Shown: one piece after another, positions 24,845 to 34,887 of the stretch
Numbering within the stretch: the stretch's first letter is position 1
Layout of the letters: each line of letters opens with the position of its first letter
From: Musa acuminata AAA Group
Taxonomy: Eukaryota > Streptophyta > Magnoliopsida > Zingiberales > Musaceae
Length of the DNA stretch: 64,000 nt
Reading direction: 5' to 3'
NCBI RefSeq assembly: GCF_036884655.1
Contig: NC_088348.1
Location: forward strand, 21,455,001-21,519,000
Notes under the pieces: generated by a model
The model's input: only the letters and a program-made list of their open reading frames with translations
Database searches by the model: none
What the model was told of the DNA's origin: nothing
Program-made: the position numbers and the translations under genes

Positions 24845-25621
24845 TGTCACGGACTTAGCTGGAATTGCCTAAGTCGTGAAGCACCCTTGCGGCCAAGACA
24901 TGAACTTAGCTTGCATTGCCTAAGTCGCGAAGCACCATTGCGCTAACTTCTCGAACTTAGTTGGGATTGCCTAAGTCTTGACATGACCTTGTGATATACG
25001 TCTGCAAAGATCAACCAATTTGTAACCTCACTCAGGTCCCGAAGGACTTGTAAAAGAGAAAGTTGATTAGTTCAAAGAACGAGCGATGGATAAGTCCCGA
25101 CGTCTCGCGAAGAGGGAAGCTTTACAAACAATTTAGCGAGCACCTTGTATATAAGAGAGAAAATAGATAAAGGAGGAAAACAAGGACTTTAGAGGGTTGA
25201 ACAAACAGTTGCAAGTCCATAAATAGTTGCTCACCGGGTGCCGGGCGCGAATGCAAGTTCCTGTCAAGAAAACATACAAACTTGTGAAGATTGTTCAACG
25301 CCCAACATTATATCGAAGCCCCATCCCCCATAGTGTCACTTGGGTGGTTCTAGAGTGCTGAGATGGCTGACGTTTCGTGTGCGACAGCGGGCTACAGAAA
25401 ATAACCCGTGGTACGTGAAAACAGAGCCATTTTGGGCTATTTTGCTTGGTGCTGTGAGCGATCGCAATATAGCGTTGTAGCTTGTTCGAACATATATTTT
25501 TCAAGCAAAAGAACACAAAACCAAGGTAAAACATGCTACCAAGCATCTGTATATGTAAACAAAAGTGATGAACGGTTCGTTGAACCGAATTGCTGTGGGT
25601 GCACGCCGACCGTTCGTGACA
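24845..25621 (-). repeat. 5' LTR of the minus-strand chromovirus
   Basis: A 777-bp mate of 20110-20871 with TGTCAC..GTGACA ends. The adjacent minus-strand sequence TATGGTATCAAAGCAGG (24843-24827) resembles the initiator-Met primer site with one changed base. Confidence 0.9.
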
Positions 25622-25625
25622 AGCT

Positions 25626-26115
25626 GGTGGACGCCACTACAGGACATGAACTCCTCACATTCATGGATGCATTCTCGGGCTACAACCAAATTCAAATGGC
25701 ACCACAAGACCGAGAGCACACTGCTTTCGTCACTGACAAAGGGTTATACTATTACAAAGTGATGCCCTTCGGCCTGAAGTACTATGGAGTGACATTTCAG
25801 AGAATGGTCAATAAGATGTTCGAGCAGCAACTCGGGAGAAACATGGAAGTCTATGTCGACGACATGATAGTCAAGAGCAGGTCGACAAGCTCGCATCTGA
25901 CCAACCTAGCCGAAACCTTCCGAACCCTCAAGCAATTCAACATGCGCCTTAACCCTTCGAAGTGCACCTTCGAGGTCGGTTCCGGTAAATTCATCGGATT
26001 CATCATCCACTAGAGAGGAATAGATGCCAACCTAGAGAAAATCTGAGCCACAATGGAAATGCAGCCCCCACGATCGGCCAAGGAAATACAACAACTCACT
26101 AGGAGGCTAGCCGCA
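25626..26115 (+). pseudogene. Tat-type Gypsy reverse transcriptase, main piece
   Basis: It contains LVDATTGHELLTFMDAFSGY, MAPQDREHTAFVTDKGLYYY, VMPFGLKYYGVTFQRMVNKMF, the catalytic YVDDMIVKS (25852-25878) and LNPSKCTFEVGSGKFIGF. After a stop at 26012 it continues MEMQPPRSAKEIQQLTRRLAA, the RT-RNase H connection, then ends abruptly at the LTR at 26116. RNase H and integrase are nowhere in the window. Confidence 0.9.
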
Positions 26116-26665
26116 TGTTAGGACTCTAGTTAGGAGAGTCCTAATTGAGAGGGGCATTCATATTAACCTATCTAGCCGACCCCTATTAAAGAGGTGAAGA
26201 GGCCGGCTAGGGTTAGGAGATTATTTCTTAGAGAAGCATTAGGAGTTTGTTAGGACTCTAGCTAGGAGAGTCCTAATAGAGAGGGGCATTCATGTAAAAC
26301 CTACTTAAGCCGACCCCTATTAAAGAGGTGAAGAGGTCGGCTAGAGTTAGGAGGTTGTTTCTTGGCGAAGAATTAGGAGTTGTAAAGGAATAGGAGTCTT
26401 GAGTATGAGTCCAATTAGGAGTTATTCTTATAGAAGCATTAGGAGTTATAAAGGAATAGGAGTCTTGAGTATGAGTCATATTAGGAGTTAGGGTTTAGAA
26501 GCTCTATAAATAGCAATGTATTCCCCCTCTTTTGATAAGCAATAGATGAATCTTTTTTGCAGCCTTTGAGCAGCAACTTGGAGGAAGGAACCCCTATAAA
26601 GTTCCAAGGAGGCCGATCCCCTAAAGAGATCAACCCCAAGCTTAGAATTTACAAGAGTTCTAACA
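26116..26665 (+). repeat. LTR with mismatched flanks, likely product of unequal recombination
   Basis: Same family as 21573-22010 (TGTTAGGACTCTAG... to TTCTAACA, TATA box at 26503-26512). A second LTR head begins at 26248 after 132 bp. The flanks are CCGCA and GTACT, so there is no target duplication. The left neighbour is Tat RT and the right neighbour Tork-like integrase, two different genes. This is expected if LTRs of two separate insertions recombined and deleted everything between. Confidence 0.75.
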
Positions 26666-26736
26666 GTACTTAAGTACAGAGTTTACCCAGTTCCTTAAGG
26701 ACCATGGGATTCTATCCCAATAGACACCTCCTTATA
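26666..26736 (+). pseudogene. Tork-like integrase fragment
   Basis: It reads YLSTEFTQFLKDHGILSQ, a stop, then TPP, the integrase core region just before the catalytic Glu. It is cut at 26736 by the gag-only Sirevirus. The last five bases, TTATA, are repeated at 44364-44368. Confidence 0.8.
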
Positions 26737-28838
26737 TGTTGAATCTCATATTTTGATGATGAAACTAATTGATTGTGTTTAGATGTTTAACTGCATATTG
26801 AGTGATGCAGGTCTACTCGATCAGGATTAGACAGTTGACGCAGGAGGAATTGACTTTGCGTTGGAGGAGATCACGTCAGGATATTGGACGGCAGAAGGAT
26901 TCGGACGTCGGGCATTGGGCCAAGAGCGGAATTGCACCAAGGATATCAGGGTTGCGGAGGTCAACCGCCAATTGGGCAACAAGCCGCAAGAGAGGACGAT
27001 GCACTGAAGAATCGGACGAAGCACCAACCAATGACGTGCCGGGCAACAGAATGTCAATTCGCATTGTAATAATTGTCTAGATCGGAGTAGAGTTTTAGTT
27101 TGTGTGTGCAGGAATAACTACAATAACGACAAAGATATAAAGCAAAACAAAATATCAGAGTCAAGCGCAAAGGATTTGTCGGGAGTTCGAGAGTTCGACG
27201 GAAGTCCAAAGGTTCGTCGGGAATGCTGCCGGAACTAGCCGAGAATGAGTAGGGAGCTTGCCGAAGGGTTTTTCGGAAGCTCGCCGGAAGGTTCGTGGGA
27301 AGTTCGCAGAGCTTGTCGAGAAAGATCGGAGCTTGCCGAAGAAGCTCGTTGGAACTCGCCAAGATCAAATCGTGAAGTTTAGGAGCTTGTCGGGAGTCCG
27401 TAGAATGGTTTTCGAGAGTTCGCCGGAAGACCGCCGGAAGTTCGCCGGAAGCTCGTCGGAAGAAGTCTTGACTTATGGACTTTGTAATAGCTTAGGAAAT
27501 GTCTTTAAATTCGTAGTTATCACGTTAATTAGGGTTAAGATTAGGTGTTAATCCTATAACCCAAGTAGGGGCCAATTGGGCCCGAGTTCAGACTGGTTTG
27601 GGCCAAGTTTGGAGTCCAACGAGTGAGCTGAATTGGTCTAGGCGGTGGCACCGCCCAGCACCCGAGAGGTCCGGTGGTGGCACCGCCAGTACACTGTCAG
27701 TGTCAGACACTAACAGGCAGTGGCACCTCCACTGACAGGCAGTGGCACCGCCAGCATCGGGAACCAAAGAGAATTCAAATTTTGGAGCCCAAATTTGAAT
27801 CCTCTTGAGGCCTATAAATACCCCTTAATTCTCAGCTGAGACAACAACCTTTGAGAAGCATTAGATTGAGACAAAAGCCTTTGTAAAGTCTTTAGCAAGT
27901 CTTATTTTCAATTGCTTGAGTGTTCACCTCCTTCTTTCTCTTTGAAAATTTGTAAGAGAGTGAACCACTTGTAAAAGGTTGTAAGAGGGGTATTTGTCCT
28001 TCCCCTTCAAAGTGATTTTCTAGTGGAAGTTGGGAGCTTCATCGAAGAAGGCTTCACAAGTGGATGTAGGTCGCATGACCGAACCACTATAAATCGGTTT
28101 GCATTTATCTTATTATCATTTATATTACTGCAAACCATCTTCACTTTGATGCTCTACTTCTTTGATGCTCTGCAAACCATGTAGGTGGCACCGCCAGTAC
28201 ACTGTCAGTGTCAGACACTGACAAGCAGTGGCACCGCCACTGACAGGCAGTGGCACCGCCAGCATCGGGAACCAAAGAGAATTCAAATTTTGGAGCCCAA
28301 ATTTGAATCCTCTTGAGGCCTATAAATACCCCTCAATTCTCAGCTGATACAACAACCTTTGAGAAGCATTAGATTGAGACAAAAGCCTTTGTAAAGTCTT
28401 TAGCAAGTCTTATTTTCAATTGCTTGAGTGTTCACCTCCTTCTTTCTCTTTGAAAATTTGTAAGAGAGTGAATCACTTGTAAAAGGTTGTAAGAGGGGTA
28501 TTTGTCCTTCCCCTTCAAAGTGATTTTCTAGTGGAAGTTGGGAGCTTCATCGAAGAAGGCTTCACAAGTGGATGTAGGTCGCATGACCGAACCACTATAA
28601 ATCGGTTTGCATTTATCTTATTATCATTTATATTACTGCAAACCATCTTCACTTTGATGCTCTACTTCTTTGTCTCCTTCTTACATATGCCTTCAAGTTA
28701 AAACGCAATCGAAACGGTTTCAAACGAAACGTTGCTTTTATCGTACGAAGTTTCCGTAAGTGTTTAAATCGTTGAAAGTTTATCGTACTTTACCGCTGCA
28801 CTAATTCACCCCCCCCTAGTGTCGCGCTGGTCCTAACA
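26737..28838 (+). repeat. 5' LTR of copy B, with internal duplication
   Basis: TGTTGAATCTCA to GGTCCTAACA, 2102 bp. It is about 400 bp longer than its mate because a 508-bp segment is tandemly duplicated, while the palindrome cluster is shorter. Two TATA boxes are therefore present (27813-27820, 28321-28328). Confidence 0.9.
27676..28675. repeat. 508-bp tandem duplication spanning the LTR promoter
   Basis: Unit 1 starts GGTGGCACCGCCAGTACACT at 27676 and unit 2 with the same bases at 28184. Both include U3 palindromes, a 10-bp inverted repeat, the TATA box and transcribed R/U5 sequence. The units are nearly identical. A short patchwork (TTTGATGCTCTGCAAACCAT, 28161-28180) sits at the join. The 3' LTR has one unit, so the event affected one LTR only. 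Confidence 0.9.
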
Positions 28839-28839
28839 A

Positions 28840-28856
28840 TTGGTATCAGAGCCACG
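28840..28856 (+). other. Primer-binding site of copy B
   Basis: TTGGTATCAGAGCCACG starts two bases after the LTR, complementary to the 3' end of initiator Met-tRNA. Confidence 0.85.
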
Positions 28857-28888
28857 ATTTTCTACTTTGGTTTAACACCCAAATAGAA

Positions 28889-29810
28889 ATGGCTCTTTTT
28901 GGCTTTTAAGAGGGTTACTCTCTCATTCGTCCTCCCTTTTTCAATAGGACGGACTACACTTGTTGGAAAACTTGAATGAGAGTTTTCTTACTTTCTTTGG
29001 ATTTAAATTTATGGCACATAGTCGAAAATGGATTTGAAATGTCTTCTCTCCCAATGAACCATTGGAATGATTTGGAGAAGAAGATGTTTTTTTCTAAATG
29101 CAAAGGCTATGAATATCTTATATTATGCACTTGACAAAAATGAATTTAATCGTGTTTCGATGTGTGACTCGGCTTTTAATATTTGGAGAACTCTAGAGGT
29201 CACTCGTGAAGGCACTAGCCGAGTGAAAGAGTCCAAAATCAATATTCTTGTGCATTCTTATGAACTTTTCCGGATGAAACCAAGTGAGTCCATTGGAGAC
29301 ATGTACACCCGTTTCACGGATGTCATCAATGGACTCAAAGCTCTTGGTAAAAGTTTTTCTAATTTTGAACTAGTCACTAAAATCTTAAGATCCCTTCCAA
29401 AAAGTTGGGATCCAAAAGTTACGGCCATTCAAGAGGCCAAGGACCTTAAAACATTCCCTCTCGAAGTACTTATTGGGTCTCTAATGTCCTACGAAATGAA
29501 CAATGTGACAAAAAGGAAACTCGAGAACAACCTTCCAAAGGACAAGAAGGATTTCGGACATAGAACACATGAAGACCACTCGAGCATAAGCTCAAGTGAT
29601 GATGAACTTAAACTACAAATGAAACAAAAATTAAAAAGAAAAAAGAATGGAACTACTTGCTTTGAACGCAAGAAGAATAAAAATTGGGATGAATTGAGCT
29701 CTTCCGAAGACAAGGAGAAAATTAAGAAAGGCGAGGTGGCAAACTACGCCTCAACCACTTTCAACAATGAGGTAATCGAAATCCCCCTAATTTATTTCGA
29801 AATTACATAA
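28889..29810 (+). pseudogene. Gag of gag-only Sirevirus copy B, no zinc knuckle
   Basis: ATG at 28889 (MALFGF then a stop), one frameshift near 29080, then 247 open codons. Conserved blocks: NAKAMNILYYALDKNEFNRV, SAFNIWRTLEVTREGTSRVK, GDMYTRFTDVINGLKALGKSF, FPLEVLIGSLMSYEM. Where the autonomous gag has its CCHC knuckle, only CFERKKNKNWDE remains, followed by KKGEVANYASTTFNNEV and the terminus IYFEIT. Copy A ends the same way. Even undamaged, this protein would lack the nucleic-acid-binding knuckles. Confidence 0.85.
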
Positions 29811-30310
29811 TACTTTCATGAGTTATTTTTAATTTAGTTTAGGATTAATTTTCTTGAAAATTGCATGTGTTATGTTAATGAATAAAATGTTAGATATAAA
29901 TCTAATGCTTATACACCTAGTAAGATTAATCTTATGTATGTGCTTGAGAAGTAAGAATGTGTATTTTGACGATTTCTATATTGATTTTCAATGACGATGC
30001 ATGACTTTTGAAAGGAAGGCTTGATGATTTTTTTAACCTTGTCTTTGGTTTTCAAACATGATGTATGGTTTTGACATATGAACAAAATTTGAGCATGCAA
30101 AGATAAAGTCAATCATATAAATTAAAACTAAAGAAGTTTTAGTTATCTATAAGAATCATTCAAAATTATGTTCAATAAAACCAATGTAAAATGATGGAAT
30201 GAAAATATTAAATGTTTTAATACCATTTTATGCATGAGATTTTAAAAGTTATACATAATGATCTTGATGGTTGTTATGAAGAAATTTATTTTTTGATCCT
30301 AAATGATTGA

Positions 30311-30348
<38 letters not shown>

Positions 30349-33342
30349 ACACAAAAAGGACAAAGGCATGCTTATATGAAACAACTAAATAGATAAAAGT
30401 ATTTTTCTTGAAAATTCTTGGTTTGATGAATCTATTTTATCATCTTTTTATGAATATCTTGAAAATGATTTTGATTTGATGATTTGAATTTGAATGAGCT
30501 TTATCTTGATTTTTCGAGATTTATAACTTGAGATTTACTCTATAAAAATCAAGATCTTGTATCCTCAATATTCCTTTTTAGCATCTATTATCCAAATGAA
30601 TTATGATTGGTATCATTGCTATATTTCTTCTTATCGTGCACTAAAGAGAAAATTTTCCTAAATGAATCATGATATTTCGGAACCACAATTCTTTTTATGA
30701 TTCATAATGAATTGAGAAATTTTATATGCTTGAATTAATATCTTATTCTAAGATTGAATGAATTTTATCTATATTATGATCTCCTAAGATTTTTCCTTGA
30801 TTATTTAAGAGGAGATTTTTCAAAACAAAACGTGTCTTCTGTTATTATCTTTTCATGATATGATTTTTATGCAATTCTTTGTACTCGTGAAATATTTATC
30901 TCATCACCCAATAACTCTTCTTGATATTCCTTATGTGATGAAATGAAATAATGCATGAAATTCAAATAAGAAGTTAATGATCATGCATGATAGGATGTAA
31001 TGAATTTTAACATTTAGATACTATCATTTGAATAGCTATGATCATGTTTCCAAAATGATTTATCATGAATGCTTGAATATCATATATGATATGCCCATAT
31101 TGATGATTGAGTTATTTGTATCATGCATGAAAAATAAAAGATATAGTTTTGAAATTGTGCATGTTCGAATTTGAAAATATGATGATGCATAATGATGAAA
31201 TTGTGTAATAAAAATATTAAACATTTTGAAACCATGTTTCAGTGTCATGCATAATGATCATGCTTAATAAATTTTAAAATTATGCATGATGAATCTTACG
31301 ATTTACAGATTATTGATTTTTACTATAATGGAAGTGCCTTATTGATCTTTGTTGTAATAAATCTTACACTTTCGGTTTTAAACATGATACATGTTTTTAT
31401 TTGGCATAAATGAAATAAAATCATATGAATTGAAACAACTAAAAAGAGAAAAATATTTTTTCCTTGAAAAATTATTTTTCTCTATCTTATTGATATTGAT
31501 GATTATTATGATAAATCTATGTATACCATTTTGAATCTCTTGAAAGTAATGTTGAGATTTTGATGAATTTGACGATTTGAATTTGAATGAGTTTGGATTT
31601 AAATTATGATCTTGATTTCTTGGATTTACTACTTGAGATTCTTTTTTAATCACAATCTCTTCTTTGTACACCTACAATTTTTGTTATTTATAAAAGGAAG
31701 AGATTTGATAAAATGAATCATGTCTTTTGGTATTCAAATGGTCTTATCTTTGATGATATAATTTCTTTATATCTATGATATAAATGCCTTGAAATGATTG
31801 AAATATTTTACACTTTTATGCTCTTCCCTACTTCTTTCTTGTTTTCAATGATAAAACGGGGAGAAGTTTTGATCATGCGTGGTAGGATATAATTTGACAA
31901 AATTTATACCATCATGAAACATTTATGATTTGCAATGATGCATTCAATACTTGTGCTTTCTAATTATGATGTGATGTATTGCATATGATGTAAATCATGA
32001 TTTAAAATGCTATGAGTTGTTGCTAAAATGATAAATGTTGATTTAATGTTTTGTATCATAAATGCTCTAAATGATGATTGTTTGGTATCATGATCAAAAT
32101 ATTGATAAATAGTTAAAAATTTTAGTATCATGTATGATATCCTCATAATATCGATCGATTTATTCAATATCGTGCATGAATGAAATATAAGGTTTTTGAA
32201 AATATGTATATTTTAATTTGAAAATATAATGATGCACAAATAAGATTGACACTTAACCCCTGTCATGATTTGAAGATTATAGTAAAGGGAAATGAATTAC
32301 ACTATTGTATTGTTATTTCCTTCTATTTGATAATGACATAGGGGGAGCAAATTTTGCTAACTAGTTTGCAAATATCAAGAGAAGCAATGAGTGCTAAGTT
32401 ACACATTCTAAGAAGAAATTGCTATATTGAAACATTAATGTAATTATGAATGATGATATGATATTATGCATGTAATACTTCAACTTATGATAATGATGCA
32501 TGCAATGATAAAATATTCATGATGAAAAATTGTCTTGACATTCATAACTTGATTATTCATCCTTTGTCATGATTTTGAAATCATTATAAAAGGAAAAAGA
32601 ACTACAAAACTGTATTCTTCTTTTCTTTTTGACAATGACAAAGGGGGAGAAATATTGCTCGCTCAAGATGCAAAATTTGAAAACTTGCACATTGCAAAAG
32701 AAGCAAAACTTGCAACTTGCACATTGCAATAGGAAGCAAGAATCATGAGCTTACACAAGAAAGCTATCTTGTATTTGCTTTCGTAATTTTTTGCTAGCTT
32801 GTATATAGTAAAACTTGCATATCGTAAAAATTGCTAGCTTATAGTCTAAAGAGAAGCAAATAGTTGCTATCTCAAAATGCAAAATATGCTACCTTGCTAC
32901 AGAAGCAAAATTGCTAGCTCAAACATTGCAAAGGAAACAAAAATTTGCTAGCTTGCAACTTGCATATCATGAAAACTGCTAGCTAGTAGTCTAAAGAGAA
33001 GCAATCAATAGCTATCTCAAGAAGACCAAACATGCTAAACTTACACATCTTTAATCGTTAGATTGCATGATAATAAAACTTGATATTATATTTTTCATGC
33101 AATAAGTTGAATTCATCTCTCAAACACATAGAAAGTGACACTTCTCCTTTTTGTTGATGACAAAGGGGGAGAAGTATGTTGAGGTCATGTCATGATTTGA
33201 TCATGACATGTTGCTTGGATTTTTGAATCCAAGAGTTTCTATCAAAACGACATATTGATAGGGGGAGTTTGGTTAAGCTCTAGGGAGTTAAGGTTAACTC
33301 CGTTAGTCATCAATTAGTTGTCATCATCAAAAATGGGGAGAT
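29811..33342 (+). other. AT-rich non-coding internal region of copy B
   Basis: No gene. It holds an (AT)n run (30311-30346) and a zone of GCTAGC/TTGCA oligomers (32640-33060) that corresponds in reverse to 590-1150 of copy A. It also has repeated polypurine tracts: AAAGGGGGAGAAAT (32640), ACAAAGGGGGAGAAGT (33164), GATAGGGGGAGTTT (33249) and the LTR-adjacent AAATGGGGAGAT (33331-33342). The region is about as long as the missing pol yet shows no pol similarity. Confidence 0.75.
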
Positions 33343-33603
33343 TGTTGAATCTCAGATTTTGATGATGAAACTAATTGATTGTGTTTAGATGTTTAACTGC
33401 ATATTGAGTGATGCAGGTCTACTCGATCAGGATTAGACAGTTGACGCAGGAGGAATTGACGTTGCGCTGGAGGAGATCACGTCAGGATATTGGACGACAG
33501 AAGGCTTCGGACGTCGGGCATTGGGCCAAGAGCGGAATTGCGCCAAGGATATCGGGGTTGTGGAGGTCAACAGCCAATTGAGCAACAAGCCGCAAGAGAG
33601 AAC
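33343..33603 (+). repeat. 3' LTR of copy B, left segment
   Basis: TGTTGAATCTCAG... to GCAAGAGAGAAC; it continues at 42925. The last five bases (AGAAC, 33599-33603) are the left target duplication of the inserted element; the right one is AGGAC (42920-42924). The uninterrupted sister LTR reads AGGAC at 26993-26997, so the left copy has mutated once. Confidence 0.9.
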
Positions 33604-34120
33604 TGTTGAATCTCGGATTTTGATGATATAATCAATTGGTGGGTTAATTGATCTAATCCATATTATTGAGTTAAGTGTGCAGGATTAACTACGATAACCA
33701 GAAAACATAAAGCAAGGATACCGGAGTCAAGAACGATGGAAGTTTAAGAGTCCGAAGAATCGTCGGAGATGTTGCCGGAACCAACCGAGAAGAAATCGGG
33801 AACCTGTCGGAATTTTTGGAAGTTTGCCGAAGAGATTATCGGAGGTTCACGGAGATCACCGAGAAGGCTCGGCTACTCGTTAAAGTCATCACAAGTTCGG
33901 GAGCTTGATGGGAGTCCGTCGGAAGAAGTTCGTCGGAAAGCTCGCCGGAACAAGACTCGACGTTCGCGGTAGAAAACTTGTTTAGGATGTGTTTTGTTAT
34001 GTAGTTCACTTGTAATTAGGATTAGGATTAAGAGATAATCCTATGTCCTGGTTAGGGGCCAACTGGGCCCAAAGTCCGATTTGGTTTGGGCTAAAATCAA
34101 GCCAAATCAGCGAACCGGAG

Positions 34121-34275
34121 AGCCAGGCGGTGGCACCGCCTGGCTGGGCGGTGACACTGCCCAGCACCCGAGAGCTGGGCGGTGAAACCTCCTTGGCTGG
34201 GCGGTTACACCGTCCAGCACCCGAGCGCTGGGCGGTGGCACCGCTTGGCTGGGCGGTGGCACCTCCAGCATTCGG
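34121..34275. promoter_or_regulatory. Palindrome cluster in U3 of S2
   Basis: Six copies of an imperfect palindrome GGCGGTGGCACCGCC and variants (GGCGGTGACACTGCCC, GGCGGTTACACCGTCC), about 20-35 bp apart and ending about 55 bp upstream of the TATA box. Every Sirevirus LTR in the window has such a cluster in the same place. Sirevirus LTRs in maize are known to carry clustered palindromes upstream of the promoter, so a cis-regulatory or chromatin role is likely but unproven. Confidence 0.7.
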
Positions 34276-34329
34276 GAACCCAAAGAGAATTCAAATTTTG
34301 GAGCCCAAAATTTGAATCCTCTTGAGGCT

Positions 34330-34337
34330 TATAAATA
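34330..34337 (+). promoter_or_regulatory. TATA box of S2 5' LTR
   Basis: TATAAATA followed by CCCCTC, at the U3/R border position. It is conserved in all Sirevirus LTRs here (for example 42411 and 43834). Transcription would start about 30 bp downstream. Confidence 0.75.
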
Positions 34338-34836
34338 CCCCTCAAATCTCAGCTGAGAGAACAACTTTTGAGAAGCATTTGATTGAGAGAAAAGTCTTAG
34401 AAAGTCTTAGCAAGTCTTGTTTTCAATTTGCTAGAGAGTTCTCCTCCTTCTTTCTTATTGAAAATTTGTAAGAGGTTGAACTGTTTGTAAAAGGTTGTAA
34501 GAGGGGTGTTTACCCTTCCATTTCAAGAGATTTGCTAGTGGAAGGTGGGAGCCTCATCGAAGAGGAGCCTCGCAAGTGGATGTAGGTCATTTGACCGAAC
34601 CACTCTAAAATCGGCGTAATCTCTGGTTTGCATTTCAATATTGCCATTTACATTACTGCAAATCTTCTTACTGCTTTAGTTCCTTATTACCCTTGCTGCG
34701 CAACTTCAAGAATACGCCTTCAAGTTAAGCTTTTCAAGTTCTGTTCTTATCGTACGAAAGATTTTTCTAAAACCGAAGTTTTAATCCGCTGCACTAATTC
34801 ACCCCCTCCCTCTTAGTGCCGCTCCGATCCTAACAA

Positions 34837-34854
34837 GTGGTATCAGAGCCAGGT
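34837..34854 (+). other. Primer-binding site of S2
   Basis: GTGGTATCAGAGCCAGGT begins one base after the LTR and pairs with the 3' end of initiator Met-tRNA. Confidence 0.9.
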
Positions 34855-34887
34855 TATCTCTCATATTTGGTTTAATACCCAAGAGAG

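Larger units (their letters stand above)
20110..25621 (-). mobile_element. Chromovirus-type Ty3/Gypsy element, internally deleted
   Basis: LTRs at 25621-24845 (5') and 20871-20110 (3') start TGTCAC and end GTGACA, a perfect 6-bp terminal inverted repeat. Minus-strand order is primer site, gag fragment, RT, RNase H, integrase, chromodomain remnant, polypurine tract (20881-20872). Protease and the gag C-terminus are missing. Target duplication AGCT flanks it (20106-20109 and 25622-25625), 4 bp and not the usual 5. Removing the element rejoins the Tat RT reading DQLVDATTGHELL. Confidence 0.9.
33604..34835 (+). repeat. 5' LTR of autonomous Sirevirus S2
   Basis: TGTTGAATCTCGG to CGATCCTAACA, 1232 bp. 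U3 contains GGCGGTGGCACCGCC-type palindromes (34121-34275), then a 10-bp inverted repeat (34287-34314) and TATA box. The end has the C-rich CACCCCCTCCCTCTTAGTGCCGC block common to the family. Confidence 0.95.

Noticed and set aside
34837..34854. tRNA-like match
   Set aside because: Only the 3' 18 bases are complementary to initiator Met-tRNA; it is a primer-binding site and not a tRNA gene.
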